Below are positions 14,274 to 25,800 of a stretch of DNA of 29,506 nucleotides, in pieces. Each line of letters begins with the position of its first letter. Within the stretch, counting starts at the first letter, position 1. The position numbers were made by a program, and so were the translations under genes. The notes under the pieces are model-generated. The model was not told the DNA's origin. It did not search any database and worked only from the letters and a program-made list of their open reading frames with translations. The stretch is taken from NCBI RefSeq assembly GCF_036636695.1, contig NZ_JAVWNW010000018.1. The stretch is one strand, 5' to 3'. This stretch comes from Anaerorhabdus sp036636695 (GTDB lineage Bacteria > Bacillota_I > Bacilli_A > Erysipelotrichales > Erysipelotrichaceae).

Positions 14274-15316
14274 AATTAAAAAAACTTACAACACCTATTA
14301 TTCAAGGGGGAATGGGTGTTGGAATATCATTAGGTAATTTAGCAGGAAGTGTAATGGCAGAAGGTGGTATGGGTGTAATTTCACTTGCTCATCCAGGCTA
14401 TCGCAAAGAAGACTTCATGAAAAATCCTTTCAAAGCGAATGAACAAGCAGTTCATGAAGAAGTAAAAAAAGCAAGAGAGTTAAGCCAAGAAAAAGGACTA
14501 CTTGCGGTTAATGCAATGTGTGCAATCAATCGTTATGATGAATATGTAAAAGTAGCTTTAGACGCTGGTGTTGATGCGATTATTAGTGGAGCAGGATTGC
14601 CGCTCTCTTTACCAGCAATCACCAAAGATTATGATGTCTTAATTGCCCCAATAATTTCAAGTGCAAAAGCATGTGAACTACTATTAAAAAGTTGGGATCG
14701 TCATTATAACTGCACAGCTGATTTCATTGTTATTGAAGGACCAGAAGCAGGCGGACATTTAGGATTTAAGCCAGAAGAATTATTTGAGCATCAAGCGAAA
14801 GACGTATATACACTTCTTGAAGAAGTAAAACCCGTTGTACACCATTATGAAGAAAAATACGATTGTATTATTCCCATCTTCTTAGCAGGCGGAATGAATA
14901 CAAAAGAGAAAATAGATCAAGCAATTAGACAAGGTGCAACAGGTGCGCAAGTCGCAACTTCTTTTATTCCAACGATTGAATGTGATGCAGATACACAATT
15001 CAAAGAAATGTTTTTGCACCATCCATCAAAAGAATTGGCGTTGATTAAAAGTCCAGTTGGATATTATGGAAGAGCACTTGTAAATCCATTGACAAAAAAA
15101 TTAGAAGAAGGGCGAGTAAAACCTAACTTCTGTTTAAAATGTATAAAACCATGTGACTTCAACACAACTCCTTTTTGTATCAGTGAGGCACTTATAGAAG
15201 CTGCAAAAGGAAATGTTATTGACGGTTTAGTTTTTAGTGGAGCAACAATTCAAGACTTAGACAAATTACGCACAGTTAAAGAAGTCATTGATGAATTAAT
15301 GGGAGGGCAACGATGA
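14252..15316 (+). CDS. Second FabK-like / nitronate monooxygenase family flavoprotein with Cys cluster
   Basis: This 354-residue protein belongs to the same FMN TIM-barrel superfamily as FabK but is clearly diverged. It shows TTPIIQGGMGVGISLGNLAG, VNAMCAINRY, IEGPEAGGHLGF with His169 at the catalytic position, FLAGGMNTKEKIDQAI and GAQVATSFIPTIECDAD. A C-terminal extension carries four cysteines (294, 297, 301, 309; C-x2-C-x3-C-x7-C) that FabK lacks. Relatives are usually annotated as nitronate monooxygenase. The start overlaps fabK by 22 bases with GAGGAG about 11 bases upstream, and the stop overlaps fabD. Its fixed place between fabK and fabD suggests a lipid-related role, but the reaction is unknown. 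Confidence 0.88.
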   Translation: MARFINIKLKKLTTPIIQGGMGVGISLGNLAGSVMAEGGMGVISLAHPGYRKEDFMKNPFKANEQAVHEEVKKARELSQEKGLLAVNAMCAINRYDEYVKVALDAGVDAIISGAGLPLSLPAITKDYDVLIAPIISSAKACELLLKSWDRHYNCTADFIVIEGPEAGGHLGFKPEELFEHQAKDVYTLLEEVKPVVHHYEEKYDCIIPIFLAGGMNTKEKIDQAIRQGATGAQVATSFIPTIECDADTQFKEMFLHHPSKELALIKSPVGYYGRALVNPLTKKLEEGRVKPNFCLKCIKPCDFNTTPFCISEALIEAAKGNVIDGLVFSGATIQDLDKLRTVKEVIDELMGGQR

Positions 15317-16248
15317 AAATCGCATTTGTATTTGCTGGCCAAGGTTCACAATACCTAGGTATGGGAAAAGAATTAAGTACAACAAATCAAACATTCAAAT
15401 CATGTTTTGATGAAATTAACCAAGACGGTGATTTAGCAAAAGTATGTTTTGAAGATGAGCAACGATTAAACCAAACTAAAGATGCTCAATGGGCTATTTA
15501 TAGTATTTCAATGGCTACAGTAAAACTTCTTGAACAAGAAGGAATCAAACCAGAAGGATGCATCGGTCTAAGCTTAGGTGAATATAGTGCATATGCTTGT
15601 GTAGGTGCAATGAGTATTGAAGAAGGAGTAACGCTCACTAAGAAAAGAGGAGCTCTCATGCAAGATACAATTGAAGGAACAAACAGTGGCATGGCAGCAA
15701 TCTTATCACTCGATCCATTATTAATTGAAGAAGCATGTAGAGAAGCAAGTGATCTTGGAAAAGTAAGTGTTGCGAATTATAATGCACCTGATCAAATTGT
15801 AATTACAGGTGAAATACCAGCTTTGGAAAAAGCCATGGATTTGTGTAGTAAAAAAGGTGCTCGCCGAGCAATCAAATTGCAAGTAAGTGGAGCATTTCAT
15901 TCAGAATTATTAAATCCTGCAAAGAAGGATTTGAGAGAAACTCTAGAAAAAGTAAATTGGCAACCTTGCACAGTACCAGTGTATAGCAATGTAAGTGGAA
16001 AAGTAACAGACTCACTTGTGGATAGTTTAGTGAACCAACTTGTATCACCAGTACATTTTATTGAAGGCATTGAAAACATGATTGATGATGGGTTTGATAC
16101 ATTTATTGAAATTGGACCAAAAGCAACATGTTCTAGTTTTATAAAAAAGATTGCATCAAAAAAAGGTGTAACTGTAACAACATGTAATGTTGAAGATGAA
16201 AAGAGTTTAGCAAAAACAAAAGAAACTCTTCAAGGAGGTCAAGCATGA
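15313..16248 (+). CDS. fabD: Malonyl-CoA:ACP transacylase
   Basis: FabD moves the malonyl group from CoA to ACP. The 311-residue protein has FAGQGSQYLGMGKEL at the N-terminus, the nucleophile Ser87 in GLSLGEYSAYA, Arg112 in KKRGALMQ, which holds the malonyl carboxylate, and the catalytic His196 in SGAFHSELL. The C-terminal FIEIGPKATCSSFIKK is also typical. ATG overlaps the preceding stop by four bases, and its own stop overlaps fabG by four, so this segment of the operon is fully translationally coupled. Confidence 0.98.
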   Translation: MKIAFVFAGQGSQYLGMGKELSTTNQTFKSCFDEINQDGDLAKVCFEDEQRLNQTKDAQWAIYSISMATVKLLEQEGIKPEGCIGLSLGEYSAYACVGAMSIEEGVTLTKKRGALMQDTIEGTNSGMAAILSLDPLLIEEACREASDLGKVSVANYNAPDQIVITGEIPALEKAMDLCSKKGARRAIKLQVSGAFHSELLNPAKKDLRETLEKVNWQPCTVPVYSNVSGKVTDSLVDSLVNQLVSPVHFIEGIENMIDDGFDTFIEIGPKATCSSFIKKIASKKGVTVTTCNVEDEKSLAKTKETLQGGQA

Positions 16249-16973
16249 CAAGAAAAGTAGCACTAATTACTGGAGCAAGTCGTGGTATTGGAGCAGCAAT
16301 TGCAAAGGTATTATCGGAAGACTATGATATTATCTTAAATTTCGCAAGCCGTGAAGAACAAGCACAAAACGTATTAAATGAATTACATCCAGGTAATCAT
16401 AGACTTTACAAATGTGATGTACAAGATCATGAAGCAGTCAAACAAATGATGGATGAAACAGTAAAAGAATATGGGCATATTGATGTTCTTGTGAACAATG
16501 CCGGAATTACAAAAGATGGATTATTACTACGAATGAGTGATGAAGATTTTGATAAAGTCTTATCAATTAATACAAAAGGATGTTTCAACTGCATTCAAAC
16601 AGTAAGCAAGATTATGATGAAACAACGAAGTGGAAAAATCATAAATATGGCAAGCATTATTGGACTAATTGGAAATATAGGACAAGTGAATTATGCAGCT
16701 AGTAAAGGTGCTATCATTGCGATGACAAAAGCAGCAGCCAAAGAACTAGGTTCTAGAAATATTCAAGTAAATGCAATTGCACCAGGATTTATTCAAACGG
16801 AAATGACAGAAAGTTTAAATGATGAATTAAAGAATCAAATGATGCAAGCAATTCCATTAAAACGTTTTGGGCATGCTGAAGAAGTTGCGAAAGTAACAAA
16901 ATTTTTAGCAAGTGATGATGCAAGCTATATTACAGGACAAACAATTGTTGTTGATGGCGGGATGGTGATGTAA
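16245..16973 (+). CDS. fabG: 3-oxoacyl-ACP reductase
   Basis: FabG reduces 3-oxoacyl-ACP to 3-hydroxyacyl-ACP with NADPH. The 242-residue short-chain dehydrogenase has the nucleotide-binding TGASRGIGAAIA (residues 9-20), LVNNAGITKDGLLLRM, and the active-site residues Asn109, Ser137, Tyr150 and Lys154 (YAASKGA). The C-terminal ASYITGQTIVVDGGMVM is usual. AAGGAGG lies upstream of the ATG inside fabD, and the gene abuts fabF with no gap. Confidence 0.98.
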   Translation: MTRKVALITGASRGIGAAIAKVLSEDYDIILNFASREEQAQNVLNELHPGNHRLYKCDVQDHEAVKQMMDETVKEYGHIDVLVNNAGITKDGLLLRMSDEDFDKVLSINTKGCFNCIQTVSKIMMKQRSGKIINMASIIGLIGNIGQVNYAASKGAIIAMTKAAAKELGSRNIQVNAIAPGFIQTEMTESLNDELKNQMMQAIPLKRFGHAEEVAKVTKFLASDDASYITGQTIVVDGGMVM

Positions 16974-18200
16974 ATGAAAAGAAGAGTTGTAATTACAGGA
17001 ATGGGAGCAGTCACTCCAATTGGAAATACAGTAGAAGAAGTAAAGAAAGCAATTCATGAAGGAGTGTGTGGTATCAGAGAGATTACAGCATTTGAGACAA
17101 CAGACTATCGAGTAAAACTTGCAGCTGAAGTTAAGGATTTAAGCACAGAGCAATATTACACACCTCGTGAACTTAAATTTAATGATCGTTTTACACAATT
17201 CGCAAGAATCGCAGCCAAACAAGCTATGAATGATGCAAATCTAGAAGAGTGCAATAAAGATCGTGTAGGAATTATTTTAGGATCAGGAATTGGTGGATTA
17301 TCATCAATTGAAAATGCAACAAAGACATTATGTGATCGTGGACCAACACGTGTTTCCCCATATTTTATTCCAATGTCATTAATAAACTTAGCGGCAGGAG
17401 AAATTGCCATTGATCATCAAATTCATGGTGAAGTGCAATGTATTGTAACAGCATGTTCATCTGCAACAGATTCAATAGGACTTGCATTCCAACGTATCCG
17501 TGATGGTTATGAAGATGCTATTCTTGCAGGAGGATGTGAAGCAAGTATTACTCCTGTTGGTATTGGTGGTTTTATGGCAATGCGAGCTCTTTGTGAAAGT
17601 ACAGATCCAAAACGCGCAAGCATCCCATTTGATAAAGAAAGAAATGGCTTTGTCATGGGAGAAGGAGCAGGTGTACTTGTATTAGAAGAACTTGAAAGTG
17701 CTAAAAAACGCGGTGCAAAAATTTATGGTGAGGTTGTAGGATACGGAAATACCTGTGATGCAAATCATATTACAGCCCCAGCTGCTGAGGGAGAATTCGC
17801 AACCAAAGCAATGTGCAAAGCAATTGCAGATGCTGGTATTAAACCAAGTGATATCAACTATGTAAATGCGCATGGAACATCAACAAATTTGAATGATAAG
17901 ACAGAAAGTAAAGCAATGAACAATTGCTTTGGTGAGCATAAGCCTTATGTTTCATCAACAAAATCAATGACTGGACATTTGCTTGGAGCAAGTGGTGCAA
18001 TTGAAGGAATTATTAGTGTTCTTGCATTAGAAGAACAATTTGTACCACCAACAATTAATCATCAAATAATCGATGAAGAATGTGATGTAAACTTAGTTTT
18101 AAACAAAGGAATTGAATCGGAGTTAAATTATGTGATGTCAAATTCATTTGGCTTTGGTGGACATAATGCTTCAATTATTTTCAAACGATGGGAGGATTAA
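16974..18200 (+). CDS. fabF: 3-oxoacyl-ACP synthase II
   Basis: FabF elongates acyl-ACP by condensation with malonyl-ACP. The 408-residue thiolase-fold protein carries Cys161 in TACSSATDSIG, His300 in NAHGTSTNLND, Lys330 and His335 in KSMTGHLLGASG, and the C-terminal SNSFGFGGHNASIIFKRW. It starts on the base after the fabG stop. There is one elongating synthase only; no FabB-like second copy is present here. The ribosome site of fabZ lies at its 3' end. Confidence 0.98.
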   Translation: MKRRVVITGMGAVTPIGNTVEEVKKAIHEGVCGIREITAFETTDYRVKLAAEVKDLSTEQYYTPRELKFNDRFTQFARIAAKQAMNDANLEECNKDRVGIILGSGIGGLSSIENATKTLCDRGPTRVSPYFIPMSLINLAAGEIAIDHQIHGEVQCIVTACSSATDSIGLAFQRIRDGYEDAILAGGCEASITPVGIGGFMAMRALCESTDPKRASIPFDKERNGFVMGEGAGVLVLEELESAKKRGAKIYGEVVGYGNTCDANHITAPAAEGEFATKAMCKAIADAGIKPSDINYVNAHGTSTNLNDKTESKAMNNCFGEHKPYVSSTKSMTGHLLGASGAIEGIISVLALEEQFVPPTINHQIIDEECDVNLVLNKGIESELNYVMSNSFGFGGHNASIIFKRWED

Positions 18201-18201
18201 G

Positions 18202-18633
18202 ATGATTTACAATAGTGATGATATTAAAAAGATTATTCCGCATCGTTATCCTTTTTTATTAGTAGATACAATTGAGGAAATTGATGGAGATCGAATTGTT
18301 GGGAAAAAATGTGTTAGTGCAAATGAAATGCATTTTATGGGACACTTTCCAGAGAAACAAGTGATGCCAGGAGTTTTAATTTTAGAAGCGTTGGCACAAG
18401 CGGGTGCAGTTCAACTTTTATCAAAAGATGAATACAAAGGAAAAATTGCGTTGTTTGCGGGAATTAATAAAGCAAGATTTAAAAGACAAGTAGTACCAGG
18501 TGATGTTTTGATGTTAGAAGTTGAACTTGTGAAAGTTAGAATGGGAATTGGGTTTGCGAATGCGAAAGCAACAGTTAATGGTGAACTAGCATGTGAAGCA
18601 GAACTTATGTTTGCGATTGACAATTCTCAATAG
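18202..18633 (+). CDS. fabZ: 3-hydroxyacyl-ACP dehydratase
   Basis: FabZ removes water from 3-hydroxyacyl-ACP to give trans-2-enoyl-ACP. The 143-residue hotdog-fold protein shows IIPHRYPFLLVD, the catalytic His48 in GHFPEKQVMPGV and Glu62 in LEALAQAGAV. The frame is open back to 18148 inside fabF, but the ATG at 18202 follows GGGAGG at proper distance and gives the normal length. It lies one base after the fabF stop. It is the only dehydratase in the operon, so any unsaturated-chain synthesis would need another enzyme elsewhere. Confidence 0.97.
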   Translation: MIYNSDDIKKIIPHRYPFLLVDTIEEIDGDRIVGKKCVSANEMHFMGHFPEKQVMPGVLILEALAQAGAVQLLSKDEYKGKIALFAGINKARFKRQVVPGDVLMLEVELVKVRMGIGFANAKATVNGELACEAELMFAIDNSQ

Positions 18634-18642
18634 AGGTAAAAA

Positions 18643-18960
18643 ATGATAGTAGGTATTGGATGTGATCTTTGCAAGATAGAGCGTGTTAATGAAGAAATAG
18701 CAGTTAAGATTTTAACAGAAAAAGAATTGCATGAATTTAATCAACTAAAAAATGCTAGACAAAAAGAATGGTTAGCAGGGCGCTTTGCAGCAAAAGAAGC
18801 AATTATAAAAGCAACAGGAATCAAAATAATGAGTGAAATTGAAATTATGAGTACACATGAGGGTAAACCAACATGTGTAATTAAAGGTTACAATGTTCAC
18901 TTATCAATTACTCATGATGGAGATTATGCAATGGCAATGGTGGTACTTGAAAATGTTTAG
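18643..18960 (+). CDS. acpS: Holo-ACP synthase (phosphopantetheinyl transferase)
   Basis: AcpS attaches the phosphopantetheine arm of CoA to Ser34 of AcpP. The short 105-residue protein has the two family signatures: VGIGCDL with metal ligand Asp8, and WLAGRFAAKEAIIKATG with Glu52. It ends with LSITHDGDYAMAMVV. It is slightly shorter than many homologues (about 120) but keeps all key elements. AGAGG precedes the ATG, and its 3' end overlaps plsC by eight bases. Confidence 0.96.
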   Translation: MIVGIGCDLCKIERVNEEIAVKILTEKELHEFNQLKNARQKEWLAGRFAAKEAIIKATGIKIMSEIEIMSTHEGKPTCVIKGYNVHLSITHDGDYAMAMVVLENV

Positions 18961-19630
18961 ATTACTTAAAGGTGGAATTTATATCCTATTTACAGGGTCT
19001 AAAGCAAGAAGAGTAAAAAATGCCGCTTTTGAAGAACGCTATAAAGCTGCTAGAGAATGTTGTCTCAAGTTTTTTAAACTTGTGAAAACACCTGTGATTT
19101 ATAATGATGTGAAACTACCAGAAGGACCGGTTCTTTTTGTATCTAACCATCAAGGGACAATTGATCCCCTTGTTATTGTAGCGGCACTTGAAAAACCTAC
19201 TACGTTTATTTCCAAACAAGAAAACAAAAAAATTCCAATTATTAGTACATGGGCATCGTTATTAGATTTGATTTATTTTGATCGTGATGACCAAGCCAGT
19301 GCAATTAAAATGTTGAGAGAATCAACACGATGGTTAAAATCAGGAAAATCAGTTCTTATTTTTCCAGAAGGAACTCGTTCTAAATCAAATATTGTGAATG
19401 AGTTTCATGAGGCATCGTTGAAACCAGCGTATCTAGCAAAAGCAACAATAGTTCCAATTACACTATGCAATGTTTATTTAGATTTTAATAATATCAAAAC
19501 TAATACACCGTATCAAATAAGGGTTGGAACTCCAATATTCTTTGAAGAATACAAAAATATTGAATTAAAAGAACTATCAGAACAAGTAAGAAAGATAATT
19601 ATTGAAAACATGAATCACGATAGTATTTAA
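18953..19630 (+). CDS. plsC: 1-acyl-sn-glycerol-3-phosphate acyltransferase
   Basis: PlsC transfers an acyl chain to lysophosphatidate to make phosphatidate at the membrane. The 225-residue protein has an N-terminal hydrophobic stretch (LKGGIYILFTG), the catalytic SNHQGTIDP motif with His66 and Asp71, and the substrate motif IFPEGTRS with Glu139. I chose the ATG at 18953 (MFRLLKGG), which overlaps acpS; an upstream frame extension to 18893 overlaps acpS fully and is not needed. It is the last gene of the operon and links fatty-acid synthesis to phospholipid assembly. A terminator lies 70 bases downstream. Confidence 0.93.
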   Translation: MFRLLKGGIYILFTGSKARRVKNAAFEERYKAARECCLKFFKLVKTPVIYNDVKLPEGPVLFVSNHQGTIDPLVIVAALEKPTTFISKQENKKIPIISTWASLLDLIYFDRDDQASAIKMLRESTRWLKSGKSVLIFPEGTRSKSNIVNEFHEASLKPAYLAKATIVPITLCNVYLDFNNIKTNTPYQIRVGTPIFFEEYKNIELKELSEQVRKIIIENMNHDSI

Positions 19631-19699
19631 TAATAAGATAGAAAAATGACTTATTTTAGCTATTAAATAGCAAAAAAAAATATAATACAGTGTATCGAT

Positions 19700-19733
19700 A
19701 AACAAGCAAATTGACGAAAATGCTTGTTTTTTT
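19700..19733 (+). terminator. Intrinsic terminator of the fatty-acid operon
   Basis: AAACAAGCA (19700-19708) pairs with TGCTTGTTT (19721-19729), and T residues run on to 19732. The 220-base gap 19631-19850 otherwise holds a small A/T-rich hairpin (GCTAT/ATAGC near 19660-19675) and the leader of the next gene. I see no convincing promoter pair there. Confidence 0.88.
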
Positions 19734-19850
19734 ACTTTTTTTCTAAAAAAATGGCACACTTTGTCTAAATAAGGTGTCATAAGTACGAGAACTCTTAAAT
19801 TTCCGTAAAATTAGAGCATTTCGAATAGAAGAGAGAGGATAGACGTAATT

Positions 19851-22800
19851 ATGAAGAAAATAAGCAAATTATTGCTGATTGCAGGATTATTAATTTCGAC
19901 ATTTTCAGGTAGTGGAATTAACGCAATAGCAGAAGATATTATGCCTACACCGGAAATTGTAGAAGGAAGTGAGCCAACGCCACCTGCTGCTACAATTGAC
20001 CCCGGTACAATAGATAAAGAAACAAACACAGAGGCTCCAACCGTAGAACCTGAGGTTGGAAGGGAAGGAATGACAGTAGCTCCGTTAGCGGTAGATACGT
20101 TATCAGTAGTTTGTAGTAAGCCAACAGCACCTACAGAATGGGTCTACTATGAAGATACTGATCCAATAACATATACTATTCGTATTTCTCGTGATGATAC
20201 ATTACCAGGTAATACTCTTAGAACAATAAAAATAGATACGAATCCGTTTTTAAACACTGGAACTGGATATTTTTATATTGTAGATTATCCAAGAGATTTA
20301 GGATACCAAATAAAAGCTGTTCGCATATCATCAGATAAACAAAGTGTAGAATATGACATTGCAAACGATGCTTTACCAGATTCAGGATTATCATTATCAA
20401 TTGCATTAGCTCAAAATGCTTCAAAGACAACATATGTTAAAGCAGCAGGAACACCAGCTAAAGCGATAGGTTTAATGTTACTTGCAGAACCTAATGCTAG
20501 ATTAGGTGTACGTGTAACGGATAATAAATCACCTTCATCAACGAAAGAATTAGAAATCAAGTTCGAAAGAACAGGACATGATGATTCAGATTTTTTAACA
20601 AACATTGGTATGATTACAACTAGTGGAACGTCTGTTTCTTATACAGCAGAAGATGACCTTTGGCTTGGAAGTGATGGATATTTGTATGCTGGAACTCCTA
20701 TAGGAAATAATAATACATATTCAATACGAATGAATTTTAGCAATACCAAACATACACCGGTTGGAAATATTAACTTAAAAATACCAATGCCGGTAGGATT
20801 TAAAGAACAAAGTCAAAGTTATGACAGTGTAAATAAGTATAACTATATTTCATTTTATGTAAATTCATCAGGTAGTTTGGGTGGAAATGATGTTTCACAA
20901 GGAGCTTCATCAGTTAGTACAGGTTATCAAATAACAACATCACTAAACTCATCAAAAGTAGATATGTTGAGTGGAATTGTACCAATCTTAGATCAATGGT
21001 TTTCAATTCGTATGACTGGGAAATCAAATTATGCACCTACTGCTCAAAATCCAATTTATACTTATACAGCAGGAGATAAAATTGAAGGAGACCCAATTAC
21101 AGGGACTTACCAACAAGTAGTAAGTAATGGTGATGGAACTTACAGTGTTGTAGATAGAAATATTGATTTAGGACATATTTCGGTTAACATACCTACATTT
21201 ACATATGAAGATCGTTCTAATGTAGTAGTGACCTCACCAACTAAAGTAAATGAAGATGATGATTTAGAGACTAAATATTCATTTTCTGTAACAAATACTA
21301 TGCTGAATGCGGATGTGCAAAATAATATTGCACACAAATATTATCGCAATGAAAATATGACATTTGAAATGCCAAATGAATTTGACCCAACGAAGTTTAA
21401 TATTGATGCATCAGTAATTTCAAAGTACCAACTTGTCTATGGAGATGGAACTAGTGGACCTGTCCTAGCAGCTACAAATACAATTGACACACCACATAAT
21501 GCAAGCGGTAGTAAAGTTGCGAAAATTATTTTGACGATTTCTGATCGTGGATTAGTCTCTTCATCAGCACCTGTTGGCTATAGTAATACATGGAGTTTTT
21601 CTGGAACGTTTACTGAACCAAAAGTGGGAACAACAATTACAATGCCAGTCACGATTGGTGATACAAGTCCAGTGACAAAAACATTGAGTTGGATATATGA
21701 AAGTGGTGTAGATAACCTAGCAATTGGCACTAGCTATTATTCTAGCAACATAACTAGTACTTATCCATATTTCTTGAATAATGGAACAGGAATAAATGAC
21801 ACTGCAGGTTTTTATATCAATCTATATAGTTCTGGTTCAACCGCTTCATCAATAAAATATGAGAATTTTGAAATAGATATCAATTTGGATTCACCAGCAG
21901 TTGAACTAATTAACAAATCATTCTATTTTTATGGAACAAGTACTCTTTATAAAATTTATGGGCAAGCTTGGTTGGAATACACAACAAACTTAGATTCTAA
22001 TCCACGCCGTCTTGAGTTGAGTACTAGTTATTCAACAACCTATCAAATTCCTCTTGTTACTGGGGAATATTTAGCAAGTATCAAATTTAAAGCAGATGGA
22101 ATTAGGCTGTATGCGTATAATTCTCCATCTTCTACAAGATCATTATTCCAATTTTATGTTAGAAATGATCGAAACAATCCAAGCGGTCGATTGACTGAAG
22201 GAACAGGATATAATGTAATTGCGAAAATGAAAGCACTTGGAAATGCAGATGGTAAAGGTGTATTTGAGAATCCAACAGCGACAAAGCAGACATCAAATGC
22301 AACACCTTTGTACTTTACATATAGCACAACTTTACAAGTGAATTCTACGTCAACATCGATTAATCTAGGACCAGATACAGCAACAAGAAACAATATTATT
22401 CCTACAAGCAATACACTCTACCTACCAGTAGCTCGTGCTTCAAGTAGTAATGTAGGTGGTACCAATGGTGTGTATCCACAAGGAACAAAAGTATATATAA
22501 AGGTTAATGAACCTTACTTTAAATATGTAGGGAATGTGAGCCAAATAGAAACAATTAGTGTTAATGGAAGTACATGGTTGACTTATGATCTTTCTGGTAC
22601 AAGTTTTAGTACATCTTATAATCAAACAATAACAATACCAGGGTCAACAATCATGGCAACCGCATTATGTGAAGATTTAAAACAATATCAAGTCTTTACA
22701 GAAGCGTATATTGATATGGGACCAGTATTAAATGCCGATTTGGATCAATATCCATACATTAAATATATAAAAGCAAGTAATTTTGATTCGTATGCAGTTA

Positions 22801-25800
22801 TGGACACAAATAATATTACTGCCGGTAGTGGAGTAACTTATGCAAGTAAAAGATTGGTACCAATGGGTGTAGGTAAAAAGACATTAATTGTTGCCTCTAC
22901 TTTAGATAGCATTCATTTATTCCCAGGTAAAGATATAACAACACCACCAACATCTGTGTATGCAGGAGTTCACTATACAGCAGATCAATATCAAAACTTA
23001 ACATTAGGTTTATCAATTGCATCAGCAGATAAAACGTATAATCAATATACAATGGCAATTCGTTTACCAGAAGTAGGTGGAGTATATGGTAATGCAGCGG
23101 GAGATGCTGGAACAAGTCAATCGACACTCATGTTGAGAGATTTAACAAACTCAGTATATATTCCTGCAGATTATGCAAATCCAGAAATTAAATATTGTTC
23201 GGCATTTAGTTTCGCTGGTTCAACAACAGCAAACATCCAAGCAAATTGTACTGAATCAACAACACCTGAAACAACAAAGTATGTTTTAATTACAATACCG
23301 GTTGTACCAGTAGGGTCAGAAGGTGTTATCGAATTAAAACTAAAAGCAATTGAAGCGGATATGTATACGCTAAATAATAATGCAGTTGCGATTGCAAGTG
23401 CAGAATCGAAATTCTTTGAACAATTACCTGGTCAACCAGTAAGTACATATGTAACAGGAACAGATTCTAAAAATCTAGGTCGCTACTATTTTGACTGGTA
23501 TATTTTATCAGGGAAAATATTCGTTGATAGTCCTTTAAAAACTCCAGATGGTATCTTTAACATAGGAGATGGTGACTTGATAGCTTCATTAAGTCCACAA
23601 TTTAAAGATTTAGATACAAATAAATCATTCAATGCTTCATACAATAGCTCAACAGGGCAATATACATTGTATATTCAGCCAAAAGGAACTGCTGGAGCAG
23701 TTACAAGAAATAAATATGACCTTATCTTTAATTTAAAGAATGGAGCTACTACAAGTTCAACATATTATTGGAATAAATATCGTATGACAGTTAATACGAG
23801 TGGTGATCCAAATACAACAGTGAATAATAACTTCCCAAGACAATTCAATGATCAAACAGAAGGTATGCAATTCTATGCTGACGTAAATGGATTCAATCCA
23901 GTAAACTATGTAACACAAGATGAATTAAATCAAAAAAGAGCCAATGTTGGATTGTATCAAAATCCAGAATTATCAATTTCAACAAATTCAATAAAAACAA
24001 AAGTTGGCGAATCTATTACATTTAGTGGAATTCTAAGTGGAACAGGTAAAATCGCTGATACTAATCCATATCAACTAGAAGATGGAACAACATATGCATC
24101 CGTTGTTTCTAATAAACAATCAGATAGTAAAGTTGATATAACATTAAGTGGAATTGCGGAAACATTATCTGGTTATAATGTAGTCAATAAAAATGCAACA
24201 CTAAGTGCATTCAACTACTTCAACGAACCATTTGATATTTCGTCAACATACCAAGTCTACAAAGATGCATTTGTAACATTTATGCGTGATGATAGTAAAA
24301 CAACTGGAACAACTGTTGTAGGAACATGGGCAGATACTGCTTCAAGCAAAGAAGTGTTACTACAAGTTTCAACACCAACAGCTACAACAGGAACAGTAGC
24401 GGTAGGTGATGTTCCAACAGTAACAGCACCAGCAGGTTATGCATTTGCTGGATGGCGTAGAGTACTTCGTGGATCAACATCAGGAAGCCTTGCAGATCCA
24501 ACAGTATATACAGCAAATAAATATGATACATACTACCCAATCTTTGAAGTAGACGTTGTTGGTGATTATGAACCTGATGGTACGCCTAAAGGTGATGGAA
24601 TCCCTGATAAATATCAAGTAAGAATTGATATAAAAACTACAGTAGGTGGTTCAATCAGTAAAGGTACAACAACAATAACAAATACAACAGATGCATTTAC
24701 TGTTTATAAAACAAGATTATTGGCTACAAATACAACAGGATTATATCCAATTGCTGAAATGAATCCAGCAAACTGGACAGCAAGTACTTCATATCGTGTT
24801 GCACTTCTTGAAAGTGATATTCCAACTCAATTAGCAAATCAATATTATTCATTTGTTGGTTGGAAATTTGGTGGGTATACATGGACTGATGCTGCAGCAA
24901 TTGAAGCACAAGGAAATGTATTCGCAGCTAACACAAATGTGGTTACTGCAACATTTACACGTAATGTAACAACAGTTACTTTTGAAGAAAACAGCGTTGG
25001 ACAAAAAAGTAAAACGACTGAAAGTGTAAATGTCGGAGAAGGATTAACATTAACAAATTTAAATCTCATAGATACTTTAGGTACTGTTAGAAGTACACCT
25101 GCATATGGTTACAACTTTACAGGATGGAAAGATTTAGATGCAAACAGTGTTGTAGCGACAACAGACACACAATTACAAGCTATTGTGATTGAAAATCCGC
25201 GTCGTTTCCAACCTCAATATGTTGCGAAAGAATACACTGTTAATTTCAAAATAGGAAATGAAAATGCTGGAACACCAGGATTCGATGCTTATGGAAATTC
25301 AATTGGAACAGTAACAGCAAACCAAAAAGTAAGTTATTTAACACAAGGAACAGGACTAACAATTCCTGCAACGATTAAAACGACAAATGCTAAGTGGAAA
25401 GATGTCTTTGAATTCGCTTATTGGAGTTATGAAATGGATTGTGAAGCGAATGTTGGCGGATGTCCTGCAACAGGTAAGATAGTTGGACAAGTAAGCAACC
25501 CAGCGACACTTGTAATTACAGGAAACGTAACATTCTATGCTGAATTTGCTGGTAAACCATACATAAGTGCAATTCAAGATGGTAATGGAACAACAGCGAT
25601 TAAGCATATTGATGATGATGCACAATTTAATAACTTTGGTTCAGCATCATTTAGCGATGCAGATTATACTGCAGCAGGAAAATCTGTAGAATTCGGTAAA
25701 ATGTCACCAAAACCAGGTGCAGGATACTATGACGTAGGTCTTGGATTCAAAGCAAATGATAATTATCGAATTGCGACAGTTACAGCTTACGTTTTAAAGA

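Noticed and set aside
18893..18952. Upstream extension of plsC and similar in-frame extensions of fabZ, acpP, murB, the EamA transporter and DUF2000
   Set aside because: Each has a better internal ATG with a ribosome site and normal family length; the extensions lie within upstream genes or leaders.
19751..19780. Imperfect dyad ATGGCACAC...GTGTCAT upstream of the giant surface protein
   Set aside because: The arms do not match without gaps, and no convincing promoter is associated with it.
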